32,924 bases of DNA from an uncultured Eubacteriales bacterium (lineage in GTDB: Bacteria; Bacillota; Clostridia; Christensenellales; Aristaeellaceae): NCBI GenBank assembly GCA_902798105.1, contig CADBVG010000006.1:1-32924 (forward strand), read 5' to 3'. The notes below the pieces were generated by a model that saw only the letters and a list, made by a program, of their open reading frames with translations, was not told the DNA's origin and ran no database searches. Position 1 is the stretch's first letter, and every line of letters begins with the position of its first letter. The position numbers were made by a program, and so were the translations under genes. Shown one piece after another: positions 21,307 to 30,012 of the stretch.

Positions 21307-23424
21307 TTGGTTCTCACAGGGCCGGTCATCCGTCGCCGCCTTGCGCTATGCATGGCTGCTTTTTTCCTGCTGTTCACCGCGCTGGGCGGACGACTTTTCT
21401 GGTTGCAGGTGGTCGAAGGCAGAGCCTTACAGCGGCGGGCCCAGTCCCAGTGGACCAGCGAGAGCGCCATACGGCCCACCCGGGGCCGCATACTGGACCG
21501 AAAGGGCGCGGTGCTGGCCCAGAGCGCCACGGCCTACACCGCCTCCGCCAGCCCGCGGCAGGTGGTGGACACCGATCGGTTCGCCGCGCTGCTCTCGCCG
21601 GTGCTGGACATGGAGGCCGCCGTCATCCACAAGAAGGTGTCCGACACCAGCCGGGGCGGGGTCACGCTGAAGCGCCAGCTGTCCCGGGAGACGGCGCAGC
21701 AGCTCAAGCGCATGAAGGCTGAATACGCCGCCGCGGGCTCCGACGCACTGAACGGCCTGTACCTGGAGGAGGAGAGCAAGCGCTACTATCCGATGGGCGA
21801 ATTCGCCACCCAGCTGATCGGCCTGACCACCATCGACGGCGTGGGCCAGGCGGGGCTGGAGCAGTCGCTGGACCGCTACCTTTCCGGCAAGGCAGGGCAC
21901 GTGCTCAGCCAGGTGGACGGCAAGGGTCGCACCCTGGGCTACGGCGAGACGGAGTACATAGCTGCCATCAATGGCGGGTCAGTGACGCTGACCATCGACG
22001 CTTCCATACAAAGCTTCGCCGAGCAAGCCGCCCGGGAGGCCCTGGAGGTCAACAACGCCAAGGCGGTGCGGGTGCTGGCCATGGACCCGGCCACCGGCGA
22101 GATCCTGGCGATGGTCAACAAGCCGGACTACGACCTGAACAACCCGCCCCGCGACGACGTGGAGACCCTGACCACCCGGATGCGCAACCGGGTGCTCACC
22201 GACGCCTATGAGCCGGGTTCCACCTTCAAGACGCTTACCGCCGCCGCTGCGCTGGACGCGGGACTGGTGTCGGTGGACGAGGGCTTTTACTGCGCGGGTT
22301 CCGTGGTGGTGGATGGTGGAAAGATCCGCTGCTGGGGCAAGCCACACGGCGCGGAGACCTTTGCCCAGGCGCTTCAAAATTCCTGCAACCCTGTGTTCGT
22401 GGAGATGGGCCTGCGCCTGGGGACAGAAAAGCTGTACCACTATATCGACGCCTTCGGCATCGGCAGGCGGACCGGGGTGGACATCCCCGGCGAGGCCGAC
22501 GGAATCGTGATTTCAAAGCAGGCCGTCAAGCGGGTTGACATCGCCCGCATCGGCTTCGGCCAGTCGGTGGCTGTGACGCCGATCCAGCTGCTTACCGCCG
22601 TGTGCGCCGTCGTCAACGGCGGCAACCTGATGAAGCCCTGGGTGGTGAAGTCCGTCTGTGACGCCGACGGGGAAATCATCCGCCGGGGCGCGCCGCAGGT
22701 GGTGGGGCATCCCATTGCCCCGCAGACCTCTGCCGTGATGCGTCGCCTGCTGGAGGATGTGGTCACCCTGGGCGGCGGCAAGAACGCCTACATCCCCGGT
22801 TACCACGTGGGCGGCAAGACCGGTACGGCCCAGGTCTACATAGACGGCGTGGTGTCAAGGGAAACCCACATCGGCTCCTTCGTGGGTTTCGCTCCGGCCA
22901 ATGACCCGCGCATCGCGGTGCTGTTGGTGGTGGACGAGGCGGACGTGCCGGTGGACTTCGGTTCGGTGACGGCAGCGCCTTTCGCCAGGGAGATCCTCGA
23001 AAAGTCGCTGCCCTACCTGGGCGTGGCCCCGGACACCGGCGAGACGCCCGCCCCGGGGGTGACGGTGCCCGACGTGACTGGCCTGGACGTGGATGAGGCC
23101 CGGAAGGCCCTCGCTGAGGCGGGACTGGACAGCGTGCTGGATGGGGCGGGGGGCAAGGTGATCCGCCAGCTGCCGGTGGCCGGCGCGCAGATGAGCGCCG
23201 GGGCGCTGGTGATGCTGTACGTGGCCGGGCCCTCGGCGGATGGCGAATCGGTACAGGTGCCCGACGTGGCGGGTATGCCCGTGACCGAGGCCAACCGGCT
23301 GCTGAAATCCTACGGGCTGGAGATGCAGATCGAGGGCAGCGGCCTGGCGGTGAGCCAGTCGCCGGCTGCCGGGACAACGGTGAATCCAACGACGCGGGTC
23401 GCGGTGCGCTTCCAGCCGCCATGA
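21307..23424 (+). CDS. ftsI: Division penicillin-binding protein with two PASTA domains (FtsI/PbpB/SpoVD type)
   Basis: This 705-residue class B PBP is the septal peptidoglycan transpeptidase that works with FtsW. It has a TM helix (LALCMAAFFLLFTALGGRLFWLQ), a dimerisation/pedestal region (RPTRGRILDRKGAVLAQS), then the transpeptidase domain. The catalytic S305-T-F-K308 lies in EPGSTFKT, followed by SCN in QNSCNPVF and KTG in VGGKTGTAQVY. Two C-terminal PASTA domains follow (VTVPDVTGLDVDEARKAL and VQVPDVAGMPVTEANRLL). The frame begins at GTG 21301, only one nt from GGGGAGG (21293-21299). TTG 21307, seven nt away, is better placed and is used. SpoVD, the sporulation paralogue, has a similar layout, but the dcw position favours the division enzyme. 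Confidence 0.93.
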   Translation: MVLTGPVIRRRLALCMAAFFLLFTALGGRLFWLQVVEGRALQRRAQSQWTSESAIRPTRGRILDRKGAVLAQSATAYTASASPRQVVDTDRFAALLSPVLDMEAAVIHKKVSDTSRGGVTLKRQLSRETAQQLKRMKAEYAAAGSDALNGLYLEEESKRYYPMGEFATQLIGLTTIDGVGQAGLEQSLDRYLSGKAGHVLSQVDGKGRTLGYGETEYIAAINGGSVTLTIDASIQSFAEQAAREALEVNNAKAVRVLAMDPATGEILAMVNKPDYDLNNPPRDDVETLTTRMRNRVLTDAYEPGSTFKTLTAAAALDAGLVSVDEGFYCAGSVVVDGGKIRCWGKPHGAETFAQALQNSCNPVFVEMGLRLGTEKLYHYIDAFGIGRRTGVDIPGEADGIVISKQAVKRVDIARIGFGQSVAVTPIQLLTAVCAVVNGGNLMKPWVVKSVCDADGEIIRRGAPQVVGHPIAPQTSAVMRRLLEDVVTLGGGKNAYIPGYHVGGKTGTAQVYIDGVVSRETHIGSFVGFAPANDPRIAVLLVVDEADVPVDFGSVTAAPFAREILEKSLPYLGVAPDTGETPAPGVTVPDVTGLDVDEARKALAEAGLDSVLDGAGGKVIRQLPVAGAQMSAGALVMLYVAGPSADGESVQVPDVAGMPVTEANRLLKSYGLEMQIEGSGLAVSQSPAAGTTVNPTTRVAVRFQPP

Positions 23425-23459
23425 CGGGCAGCGCGCATTGTCTGTCGGCAAAACCGCGT

Positions 23460-23490
23460 CATGGCGCGAAACCGTAGCGGTGGCGCCATG
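23460..23490 (+). terminator. Hairpin after the PBP gene
   Basis: The arms CATGGCGC (23460-23467) and GCGCCATG (23483-23490) enclose a further ACCG/CGGT pairing. There is no T-tract. It could slow polymerase or stabilise the mRNA. Confidence 0.4.
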
Positions 23491-23520
23491 GCCATGATGT
23501 GAACGACGCGTATAGAAGGT

Positions 23521-23599
23521 CCTTCGACTCCGGCTGCGCCTCCGCTCAGGATGACGCCGCCGCGCAAATGTGTCATCCTGGACGAAGCGAAGGATTTTT
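23521..23599. repeat. MITE-like inverted repeat ending in a T-run
   Basis: CCTTCG (23521-23526) pairs with CGAAGG (23588-23593), and TCAGGATGAC (23546-23555) pairs with 23572-23581 at nine of ten positions. A TTTTT run (23595-23599) follows. The wording (CCTTCG...CTCAGGATGAC) is of a kind of short hairpin repeat scattered in many bacterial genomes. Here it could also act as a terminator between the PBP gene and murE. Confidence 0.65.
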
Positions 23600-23648
23600 G
23601 ATTTGAAAATAGCATGATACATATCGTCATTCTGGGGGAGGCTGTCGG

Positions 23649-25100
23649 ATGAAACTGAATGCGCTGATCGGGAGGATTCCCGGAGAAGTCAGTACAAGGG
23701 GCAATACAGATATTGAGATCGCGGAGCTGTGCGTCGATTCCAGGCGGGCGACGCCCGGCGCGCTGTTCTTCTGCACCCCCGGCCTGCACATGGACGCCCA
23801 CGACTTCGCCCTACAGGCGGTGGAGAAGGGCGCATCGGCGCTGGTGGTCCAGCGCTTCCTGCCGCTGGATGTGCCCCAGGTGAAGGTGGAGGACGTGCGC
23901 GTGGCGGTTTCCTACATCGCCTCCGAATACTTCGGCAATCCCTCGGAAAAGCTGATGATGTTGGGCATCACCGGCACGAAGGGCAAGACCACCACCAGCT
24001 TCCTGGTGAAGGCCATCATGGAGGCCGCCGGGGTCAAAACCGGCCTGATCGGTACCGTCTGTTCGATGATCGGCGACGAGACCATCCCCAACCGCCTCAC
24101 CACCCCCGATCCCATCGAGACCCAGACCCTGCTGCGTCGCATGGTGGACGCGGGCATGGAGTGCGTGATCATGGAAGTCTCGGCCCACGCGCTGGACATG
24201 CACCGGCTGGCGGGCATGAAGTTCAAGGTGGCGGCGTTCTCCAACTTCTCCCAGGATCACCTGGACTACTTTCCCGACCTCGATGCCTACTTTGCCGCGA
24301 AGATGAAGCTGATGGTTCCCGAGGTGAGCGAGAACATCGTCTACAACGTGGACGACGAGCGGGTCAGCGCGGGCGTGCGTGCGCTGGGCCGCCAGGCCAT
24401 GCGCATCGGCATCCGGGAGAGCAGCGACGTCTACGCCAACGACATCGAGATTGGCGAACGGGGCTGCAGCTTCCTGATGACCTGGCACAAGCGCTTCCGC
24501 ACTACCATATCGCTGCACCTGGCGGGCATATTCAACGTCTACAACGCCCTGATGGCCGCGGGCATCTGCATCTGCGCCGGTGCGGGCCCCGAGAGCATCC
24601 GCCAGGGCCTGGAGAGCGTGTACAACGTGCCCGGGCGCATCGAGCTGCTGGACACCGGTACCGCCTACCGGGTGATACTGGACTACGCCCACTCCCCGGA
24701 CAGCCTGGAAAACATCCTGAAGGCCGTGCGCCAGACCACCAAGGGCCGCATGATCGCGCTGTTCGGCTGCGGGGGCGACCGGGACCGGAGCAAGCGCCCG
24801 GTGATGGGCGAGATCGCGGGGGAGCTGGCCGATTACTGCATACTGACCAGCGACAACCCCCGCAACGAGGACCCCATGGCCATACTGGACGCCATTGAGG
24901 CGGGCATCAAGCCCACCGGCTGCGAGTACGTGGTGATCGAGAACCGCCGGGAGGCCATACGCTACGCGCTGAAGTTTGCCGGCGCGGGCGACGTGGTGGT
25001 GCTGGCCGGCAAGGGCCACGAAACCTACCAGGAGATTTGCGGCGTCAAGCATCCCTTCGACGAGAAGGTGGTCGTGCGGGAATTGCTGGAGGAAATGTAA
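23649..25100 (+). CDS. murE: UDP-MurNAc-tripeptide ligase, meso-DAP adding
   Basis: This 483-residue ATP-dependent Mur ligase adds the third stem residue to UDP-MurNAc-L-Ala-D-Glu in the cytosol. The N-terminal UDP-binding region contains ELCVDSRRATPGALFFC. The P-loop is G109-T-K-G-K113-T-T in GITGTKGKTTT. The C-terminal domain carries D402-N403-P404-R405 (TSDNPRNEDP), the motif that recognises meso-diaminopimelate, so the organism's peptidoglycan is DAP-type. The start is ATG 23649 after GGGGGAGG. The usual next gene, murF, is missing and mraY follows after 26 nt. Confidence 0.96.
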   Translation: MKLNALIGRIPGEVSTRGNTDIEIAELCVDSRRATPGALFFCTPGLHMDAHDFALQAVEKGASALVVQRFLPLDVPQVKVEDVRVAVSYIASEYFGNPSEKLMMLGITGTKGKTTTSFLVKAIMEAAGVKTGLIGTVCSMIGDETIPNRLTTPDPIETQTLLRRMVDAGMECVIMEVSAHALDMHRLAGMKFKVAAFSNFSQDHLDYFPDLDAYFAAKMKLMVPEVSENIVYNVDDERVSAGVRALGRQAMRIGIRESSDVYANDIEIGERGCSFLMTWHKRFRTTISLHLAGIFNVYNALMAAGICICAGAGPESIRQGLESVYNVPGRIELLDTGTAYRVILDYAHSPDSLENILKAVRQTTKGRMIALFGCGGDRDRSKRPVMGEIAGELADYCILTSDNPRNEDPMAILDAIEAGIKPTGCEYVVIENRREAIRYALKFAGAGDVVVLAGKGHETYQEICGVKHPFDEKVVVRELLEEM

Positions 25101-25126
25101 GATTCAAGGAAGGAACATAACATAAG

Positions 25127-26122
25127 ATGCAAAGACTGATCTGGACCGTAATCGCGTCGTTCGCAATGGCGATCGTGCTGGGCCCGATTGTGATTCCCTG
25201 GCTGAAGCGGATGAAGTTCGGCAAGGAGATCTACGACCTCGGCCCCCAGACCCATAAGAAGAAGCAGGGGACGCCCCAGATGGGCGGCATCATATTCGCT
25301 GTACCGGCGCTGATTGCCACGCTGGCCTTTTCTTACGGCACCGCCCGGTGGGATTTCATGCTGATGGCGGTGGTGTCGGCGGTGGGCTTCGGCCTGATCG
25401 GCTTTGTGGACGACTGGATCAAGATCAGGCTGCACCGGGCAGAGGGCCTGACGCCCAAGCAGAAGCTGGCTCCCCAGATCGTGTTGTCCATCGGCCTGGC
25501 CTTCTGGGCTTACTTCAACCCGAATATCGGTTCGTCGCTGACGGTGCCCTTCGTCAATGTGGAGTGGAACCTGGGCTGGTTCTACATCCCGGTGATGGTG
25601 TTTGTACTGGTGGGCACGGTGAACTCGGCCAACCTGCTGGACGGCCTGGACGGCCTGCTGGCCGGCTGTTCGCTGTTCGACTTCGTGACCATGGCGCTGA
25701 TCTGCGTGGCCCTTGCGGCAGCCAACCCGGCCCAGGCTGACAACCTGCTGAACGTCGCCATCTTCGGCGGGGCGATGGCGGGCGGCCTGCTGGGCTTTTT
25801 GCGCTACAATTCCCATCCGGCCCGGGTGTTCATGGGCGATGTGGGCTCTTTCTTCATCGGAGGCGCGCTGGTGGGAATGACCCTGGTGACCCGGCTTTCG
25901 CTGCTGTTGCCCATCATCGCGCTGGCAATGGTGCTGTCCAGCCTGTCGGACCTGATCCAGTTCGCCTACTTCCGGGCGACCCACGGCAAGCGCTTTTTCA
26001 AGATGGCGCCGCTGCACCACCACTTCGAGCTGAGCGGCATGCCCGAGACCAGCATCGTGGCCATGTACTACATCGCCACCGCCGTGCTGTGCCTGATCGC
26101 GCTGTTGGGATTTGTGGCGTAG
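25127..26122 (+). CDS. mraY: Phospho-MurNAc-pentapeptide transferase (lipid I synthase)
   Basis: This 331-residue integral membrane enzyme has about ten helices and transfers phospho-MurNAc-pentapeptide to undecaprenyl phosphate, making lipid I. The family's catalytic and Mg-binding sites are all visible: D95-D96 in FVDDWIK, N169-L-L-D-G-L-D175, D238 in FMGDVGS, and H297-H-H in LHHHFEL. The early motif KKKQGTPQMGG is also normal. The start is ATG 25127, with AAGGAAGG rather far upstream (about 12 nt), so translation may be partly coupled to murE. A hairpin element separates it from murD. Confidence 0.97.
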   Translation: MQRLIWTVIASFAMAIVLGPIVIPWLKRMKFGKEIYDLGPQTHKKKQGTPQMGGIIFAVPALIATLAFSYGTARWDFMLMAVVSAVGFGLIGFVDDWIKIRLHRAEGLTPKQKLAPQIVLSIGLAFWAYFNPNIGSSLTVPFVNVEWNLGWFYIPVMVFVLVGTVNSANLLDGLDGLLAGCSLFDFVTMALICVALAAANPAQADNLLNVAIFGGAMAGGLLGFLRYNSHPARVFMGDVGSFFIGGALVGMTLVTRLSLLLPIIALAMVLSSLSDLIQFAYFRATHGKRFFKMAPLHHHFELSGMPETSIVAMYYIATAVLCLIALLGFVA

Positions 26123-26126
26123 CGGA

Positions 26127-26249
26127 ATAATGAGGAATTAGGAATGAGGAATGAGGAATTGTGGAGTGCCTCCCGGTGGATTTCAATCAATGAAATCCGT
26201 CAGGATTTCCACAACCATTCCTCATTTCTAATTCCTCATTCCTAATTAT
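26127..26249. repeat. MITE-like 123-bp hairpin element
   Basis: The left arm (26127-26165, rich in GAGGAAT and GGAAT units) pairs imperfectly with the right arm (26208-26249). Inside is a perfect 8-bp hairpin, GGATTTCA (26178-26185) with TGAAATCC (26191-26198). No ORF or transposase is present. It sits right after the mraY stop and before murD, as if inserted in the operon, and shares GAAATCC/GGATTTC wording with the hairpin at 3-22. Confidence 0.75.
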
Positions 26250-26287
26250 CGGATTCACGACAAGTATTGGCATTTGGAGGTATCGGC

Positions 26288-27661
26288 ATGATGAAAGACA
26301 AAAAGGTCCTCGTCTTCGGCATGGCGCGCAGCGGCATCGCGGCGGCGAAACTGCTGCTGCAAAATGGCGCGAGGGTGTGGGTTTGCGACGGTAAGGCCGA
26401 GGCAGACTTTAACGGCGCGCTGGATGAAATCAAGGCCGCGGGGGCGGTGCTGTGCCTGGGAGAAGAGCACCCTGAAAACCTGGTGGAGGGCATGGACGCG
26501 ATGGTCGTCAGCCCCGGCATCCCGGTGGAGCATCCGGCGGTGGTCCGGGCGAAGGCACTGGGCGTCGACGTGATGGGCGAGATCGAGTACGCCTATCGCG
26601 AGGCCAAGGGGCTGCTGCTGGCCATCACCGGCACCAACGGCAAGACCACCACCACCACGCTGCTGGGTGAAATCTTCAAAAACGCCGGCCGACGCACCTT
26701 CGTAGTGGGCAACATTGGCACGCCCTACAGCGGCGCGGCGGGGGAGATGAAGCCGGGGGACGTGACCGTCTGCGAAATATCATCCTTCATGATGGAGACC
26801 TCCCGGGACTTCCATCCCGCGATCTGTGCGGTGCTGAACATCTCGGAGGATCACCTGAATCGCCACGGCACGATGGAGAAGTACATATCGCTGAAGGAGC
26901 GCATCTTTGAAAACTGCGCCGGGGACGACGTGGTGGTGCTGAACTGGGACGACCCCGTCACCAAAGACATGGCCAGCCGCGTGAAGAGCAAGGTGGCCTG
27001 GTTCTCCTCCCGGAATCCGGTGCCCTTCGGGGCTTTCGTGCAGGCGGGCAACATCGTCTATGGTACCCCACAGGACAACAAGTCCGTTTGCGCCGCCAAT
27101 GAGGTCTATATTCCCGGCGAGCATAACCTGAAAAACGCCTTGGCAGCCACGGCCATGGCCATGGCGGCGGGCATCCCCGCGCCGGTCATCCGCCACACGC
27201 TGCGCAACTTCAAGGGCGTGGAGCACCGCATCGAGTTCGTGCGGGAACTGGACGGCGTGCGCTTCATCAACGATTCCAAGGGCACCAACGTGGATTCCAG
27301 CATCCAGGCCGTGCGGGCCATGAAGCGGCCCACGGTGCTGATCCTGGGCGGCTACGACAAGCACACCGATTTCACGCCCCTGTGCGAGGAGATCATGAAG
27401 TGCCCCATTTCCCGGATCGTGCTGATCGGGGATACCGCGAAGCAATGCGAGGAAACCCTCGAAAAGGTGGGTTATCACGGCTGGGTGCACTGCGGTTACG
27501 ACTTCAGAACGGCGGTGGAAAAGGCCTTTGAGCTGGCCAATCCCGGCGGAAACGTGCTGCTGTCCCCCAGCTGTGCCTCCTTTGACATGTTCAAGGACTA
27601 CGAGGAGCGGGGCCGCGTCTTCAAGGACATCGTGAACAAGCTGGAGGGTCGCAAGGCTTGA
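26288..27661 (+). CDS. murD: UDP-MurNAc-L-alanine:D-glutamate ligase
   Basis: This 457-residue Mur ligase adds D-glutamate to UDP-MurNAc-L-Ala. The N-terminal Rossmann-like domain starts KKVLVFGMARSGIAAAKLL. The P-loop is G115-T-N-G-K119-T-T. The central motif SSFMMETSRDFHPAICAVLNISEDHLNRHG and the C-terminal GGYDKHTDF and LLSPSCASFDMFKDYEERGRVF are diagnostic of MurD. The frame extends to a TTG at 26267 within the spacer, but ATG 26288 follows TTTGGAGG by seven nt and is the start; ATG 26291 is equally possible. Its stop overlaps the likely start of ftsW (TTGA), giving coupled translation. Confidence 0.96.
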   Translation: MMKDKKVLVFGMARSGIAAAKLLLQNGARVWVCDGKAEADFNGALDEIKAAGAVLCLGEEHPENLVEGMDAMVVSPGIPVEHPAVVRAKALGVDVMGEIEYAYREAKGLLLAITGTNGKTTTTTLLGEIFKNAGRRTFVVGNIGTPYSGAAGEMKPGDVTVCEISSFMMETSRDFHPAICAVLNISEDHLNRHGTMEKYISLKERIFENCAGDDVVVLNWDDPVTKDMASRVKSKVAWFSSRNPVPFGAFVQAGNIVYGTPQDNKSVCAANEVYIPGEHNLKNALAATAMAMAAGIPAPVIRHTLRNFKGVEHRIEFVRELDGVRFINDSKGTNVDSSIQAVRAMKRPTVLILGGYDKHTDFTPLCEEIMKCPISRIVLIGDTAKQCEETLEKVGYHGWVHCGYDFRTAVEKAFELANPGGNVLLSPSCASFDMFKDYEERGRVFKDIVNKLEGRKA

Positions 27662-28824
27662 TCCTGCGGCCCGCCATCGGAGCCAATGAGGCGCGTGTCA
27701 ATGCGCAGAGAGATACGGGACGGGGCATGTTCTCCGGAATCGACAAAGGGCTGGCGCTGACCACGGCGCTGCTGCTGGTGACGGGTTTGGCGACGCTGTA
27801 CGCCGCCAGCTACTACAATGCCCAGGATCACGGCGGCGCGTTCTCCGAAGTGCTGTCTCAGCTGTTCGGCGTGGGCGTGGGCGCGGTGGCGATGGTCGTG
27901 ATACTGCGCATGGACTATCGCATACTGGCCAAGCCCTGGCTGTGCGGCGGGCTGCTGGCGGTGAGCCTCATCATGCTGGCGCTGGTAGCGGTGCCGGGCA
28001 TCGGGAAGATGCTCAACGGCTCCCGGCGATGGCTGAGGCTGGGACCGGTCAGTTTCCAACCGTCTGAGCTGGCGAAATACGCGATGATCGTCTACCTTGC
28101 CCGGGCGCTGAGCCAGAAGCGGCGGGACGTGACCCGGTTCTTCCGGGGCCTCGCGCCGCTGTTCGTGCTGCCGGGGATCGTGTTTCTGCTGATCCTGATG
28201 CAGCCAAACCTGTCCACTGCGGGCAGCATACTGATCGTTACCGCCGTGATGGCGATGATCGCCGGGGCCCGATGGCGGCACTTGGGATTGGTGGGCGCGG
28301 CAGGCATGGCGCTGGGCACGTACTACGCCCTGTCCGAGGACTACCGGCGGGCGCGGCTGATGTCCTTTCGGCACCCCTTTGACTTCATGACCAATGAGGG
28401 CTACCAGCTCTCCCAATCGCTGCTGGCCTTTGGCTCCGGCGGGCTGTTCGGCATGGGCCCGGGCATGGGCCGGCAGAAGTTCGCCTTCCTGCCCTATCCG
28501 GAGTCGGATTTCATTTTTGCCGTGGTGGGGGAGGACCTGGGCTGGGTGGGGTGTGTGGCGGTGCTGGCGCTGTTTGGAGCCTTCCTCTTTTTCGGCCTGA
28601 GGGTGGCCATGAATTGCCCGGACCGCTTCGGAGCCATGCTGGCCGGGGGAATCACCTGCATGATCGGCGTGCAGTGCGTGCTGAACGTGGCCGTGGTCAT
28701 CGGCATGATGCCCACCACTGGCCTGCCCCTGCCCTTCTTCAGCGCCGGCGGCACCTCCGTCAGCATACTTATGGCCGCCGTGGCGGTGCTGATGAACGTT
28801 TCGAGGGAAGATGGTAAATCCTGA
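27658..28824 (+). CDS. ftsW: FtsW, SEDS-family septal glycosyltransferase
   Basis: This 388-residue SEDS protein has about ten membrane helices and polymerises lipid II at the septum together with the class B PBP encoded at 21307-23424. Family signatures are WLRLGPVSFQPSELAKYAMIVYLAR, the FDFMTNEGYQLSQSLLAFGSGGLFGMGPG loop and the closing GLPLPFFSAGGTSVSILM. TTG 27658 overlaps the murD stop and has GGAGGG nine nt upstream, so it is taken as the start. ATG 27727 (MFSGIDKGLAL) is a shorter option that keeps all helices. The stop codon TGA (28822-28824) lies inside palindrome copy 4. The gene then gives way to ftsQ, with murG, murC and murB missing. Confidence 0.94.
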   Translation: MILRPAIGANEARVNAQRDTGRGMFSGIDKGLALTTALLLVTGLATLYAASYYNAQDHGGAFSEVLSQLFGVGVGAVAMVVILRMDYRILAKPWLCGGLLAVSLIMLALVAVPGIGKMLNGSRRWLRLGPVSFQPSELAKYAMIVYLARALSQKRRDVTRFFRGLAPLFVLPGIVFLLILMQPNLSTAGSILIVTAVMAMIAGARWRHLGLVGAAGMALGTYYALSEDYRRARLMSFRHPFDFMTNEGYQLSQSLLAFGSGGLFGMGPGMGRQKFAFLPYPESDFIFAVVGEDLGWVGCVAVLALFGAFLFFGLRVAMNCPDRFGAMLAGGITCMIGVQCVLNVAVVIGMMPTTGLPLPFFSAGGTSVSILMAAVAVLMNVSREDGKS

Positions 28825-28847
28825 TTTGTCGCGGAACGACAAATCAG
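28821..28847. repeat. Dispersed palindrome, copy 4
   Basis: The arms CTGATTTGTCG (28821-28831) and its complement (28837-28847) surround the loop CGGAA. Relative to copy 1 one inner base pair is lost (G to A). The TGA at its left edge serves as the ftsW stop, so the copy either inserted into the gene end or supplied the stop. Confidence 0.82.
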
Positions 28848-28883
28848 AAATAACCGGGATGCCACACGCATCCGGAGGAATAA

Positions 28884-29708
28884 ATGCGCAAGAGGAACAA
28901 ACAACCTGTCATCCCTTTGCTCGCGGCCATTGTCGTGCTGGGAGTGGCCTTTTGGCTGCTGCTGGTAAACGTGGTGTTCGTGGTGAGGGGGGTGCAGGTG
29001 GAAGGCGCGGGGGATGTTCCGGTCAACGAAGTGATTCGCCTGAGTGATATACGGCTGGGCGGCTCCATGCGCCGGGTGGATCCGGAGCAGGTGCGCCTGG
29101 CGGTGGAAAGCGACGGCCGACTGGCATTCGTGGAGCTTGAAAAGCGCTATCCCAACCGGATTCTTCTGAAGGTGCGCCCCCGCAGCCACGATGCGGTGAT
29201 GCTCCAGGGGGGCAATGTACTGGTGCTGGATTCCGGGGGCTACGTGGCCCAGGTACTCGAACGGATACCGGAGGGACAGATGCCCTATGTCAGTGGGCTT
29301 CGGACATCCTACTATGTGCTGGGGCGGCAGCTGGACACCGCCGACGGGCGGGTTGACGCCATGGGGGTCGTGTTGGATGCGCTGAAGGCCCGCGGGGCGA
29401 TGCAGTACGCCTCGGAGATCAGCGTAGAGAACCTCGAGGATTTGCGCATCATCACCCGCACGGGCGTGACGGTGCTGCTGGGCAACAGCGACAACATGCC
29501 CGACAAGATCGTCTGGATGGCCGGGGCCCTGGCCGACCTTGAAGCCCGGGGCGAGCGGGGCGGGAAGCTGGACGTGGTCAGCGGCACCAAGGCCGACTAC
29601 ATCCCCGAGGCGACCCCGGAGGCCAATCCTTTGCTGTACGGCTATAACGGCGCATCGCAGCCCACGTCCACTCCCACCCCGGGGGAAACGCCAGCGCCGG
29701 AGAGTTGA
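28884..29708 (+). CDS. ftsQ: FtsQ/DivIB division protein
   Basis: This 274-residue bitopic protein has a short basic N-terminus (MRKRNKQ), one TM helix (about 10-32), then a POTRA-type domain (VVRGVQVEGAGDVPVNEVIRLSDIRLGGSM, with RYPNRILLKVRPR) and a beta domain (SVENLEDLRIITRTGVTVLLGNSDNMPDKI). It should scaffold FtsL and the FtsW/PBP pair outside the membrane. The C-terminus is low-complexity, rich in Pro, Thr and Glu. The start is ATG 28884 after CGGAGGAA. The POTRA-type layout and position between ftsW and ftsA support the name; divIB is the usual Firmicutes synonym. Confidence 0.9.
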   Translation: MRKRNKQPVIPLLAAIVVLGVAFWLLLVNVVFVVRGVQVEGAGDVPVNEVIRLSDIRLGGSMRRVDPEQVRLAVESDGRLAFVELEKRYPNRILLKVRPRSHDAVMLQGGNVLVLDSGGYVAQVLERIPEGQMPYVSGLRTSYYVLGRQLDTADGRVDAMGVVLDALKARGAMQYASEISVENLEDLRIITRTGVTVLLGNSDNMPDKIVWMAGALADLEARGERGGKLDVVSGTKADYIPEATPEANPLLYGYNGASQPTSTPTPGETPAPES

Positions 29709-29713
29709 GGGGC

Positions 29714-29730
29714 AAATTCTGATTTATCGC
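29714..29730. repeat. Dispersed palindrome, half copy 5
   Basis: AAATTCTGATTTATCGC matches one arm of the palindrome family with one change (G to A, the same change as in the left arm of copy 6). The matching arm is missing; the large inverted element begins four nt later. It may be a copy broken by that element. Confidence 0.6.
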
Positions 29731-29733
29731 GCA

Positions 29734-29973
29734 GATGCGTCAGCCCAAAGCCTTCCCCAGGCAGCGAAGCTGCCGGTTCAGGGGAAGGTGGATTTCCCGG
29801 AAAATGCTTGCATTGTTCCGGGAAAGACGGAAGAGGTCGTTCACTTATATGATAGCGCGCAAACCGTCGATACCGCAGGGGGACCGACCTCTTCCGACCC
29901 GGCCTTGCGGCCGGCCCACCTTCCCCTGAACCGCTCCCTTCGGTCGCTGGGGAAGGCTTTGGGATGCGCCATC
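29734..29973. repeat. Large structured inverted-repeat element (240 bp) between ftsQ and ftsA
   Basis: The outer arms, 29734-29791 and 29916-29973, are about 58 nt each and pair over most of their length (shared blocks include CCCAAAGCCTTCCCCAG and GGTTCAGGGGAAGGTGG). Inside are three hairpins. The first pairs TTTCCCGGAA (29793-29802) with 29816-29825. The second pairs CGGAAGAGGTCG (29828-29839) with 29885-29896, perfect over 12 bp. The third pairs CCGGCC (29899-29904) with 29909-29914. No convincing ORF is present. It is a non-autonomous mobile element of MITE type, or a structured RNA. The gene-free stretch 29709-30235 holds this element, palindromes 5 and 6 and the ftsA promoter. Confidence 0.8.
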
Positions 29974-30012
29974 TGCCTTCCCTAAAACCTAACCCCTAAA
30001 ACCTGATCCCTC

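Noticed and set aside
29539-29985. 148-residue open frame across the ftsQ end and the inverted element
   Set aside because: It is a shadow of ftsQ that continues into the repeat element; it has no ribosome site and no family resemblance.
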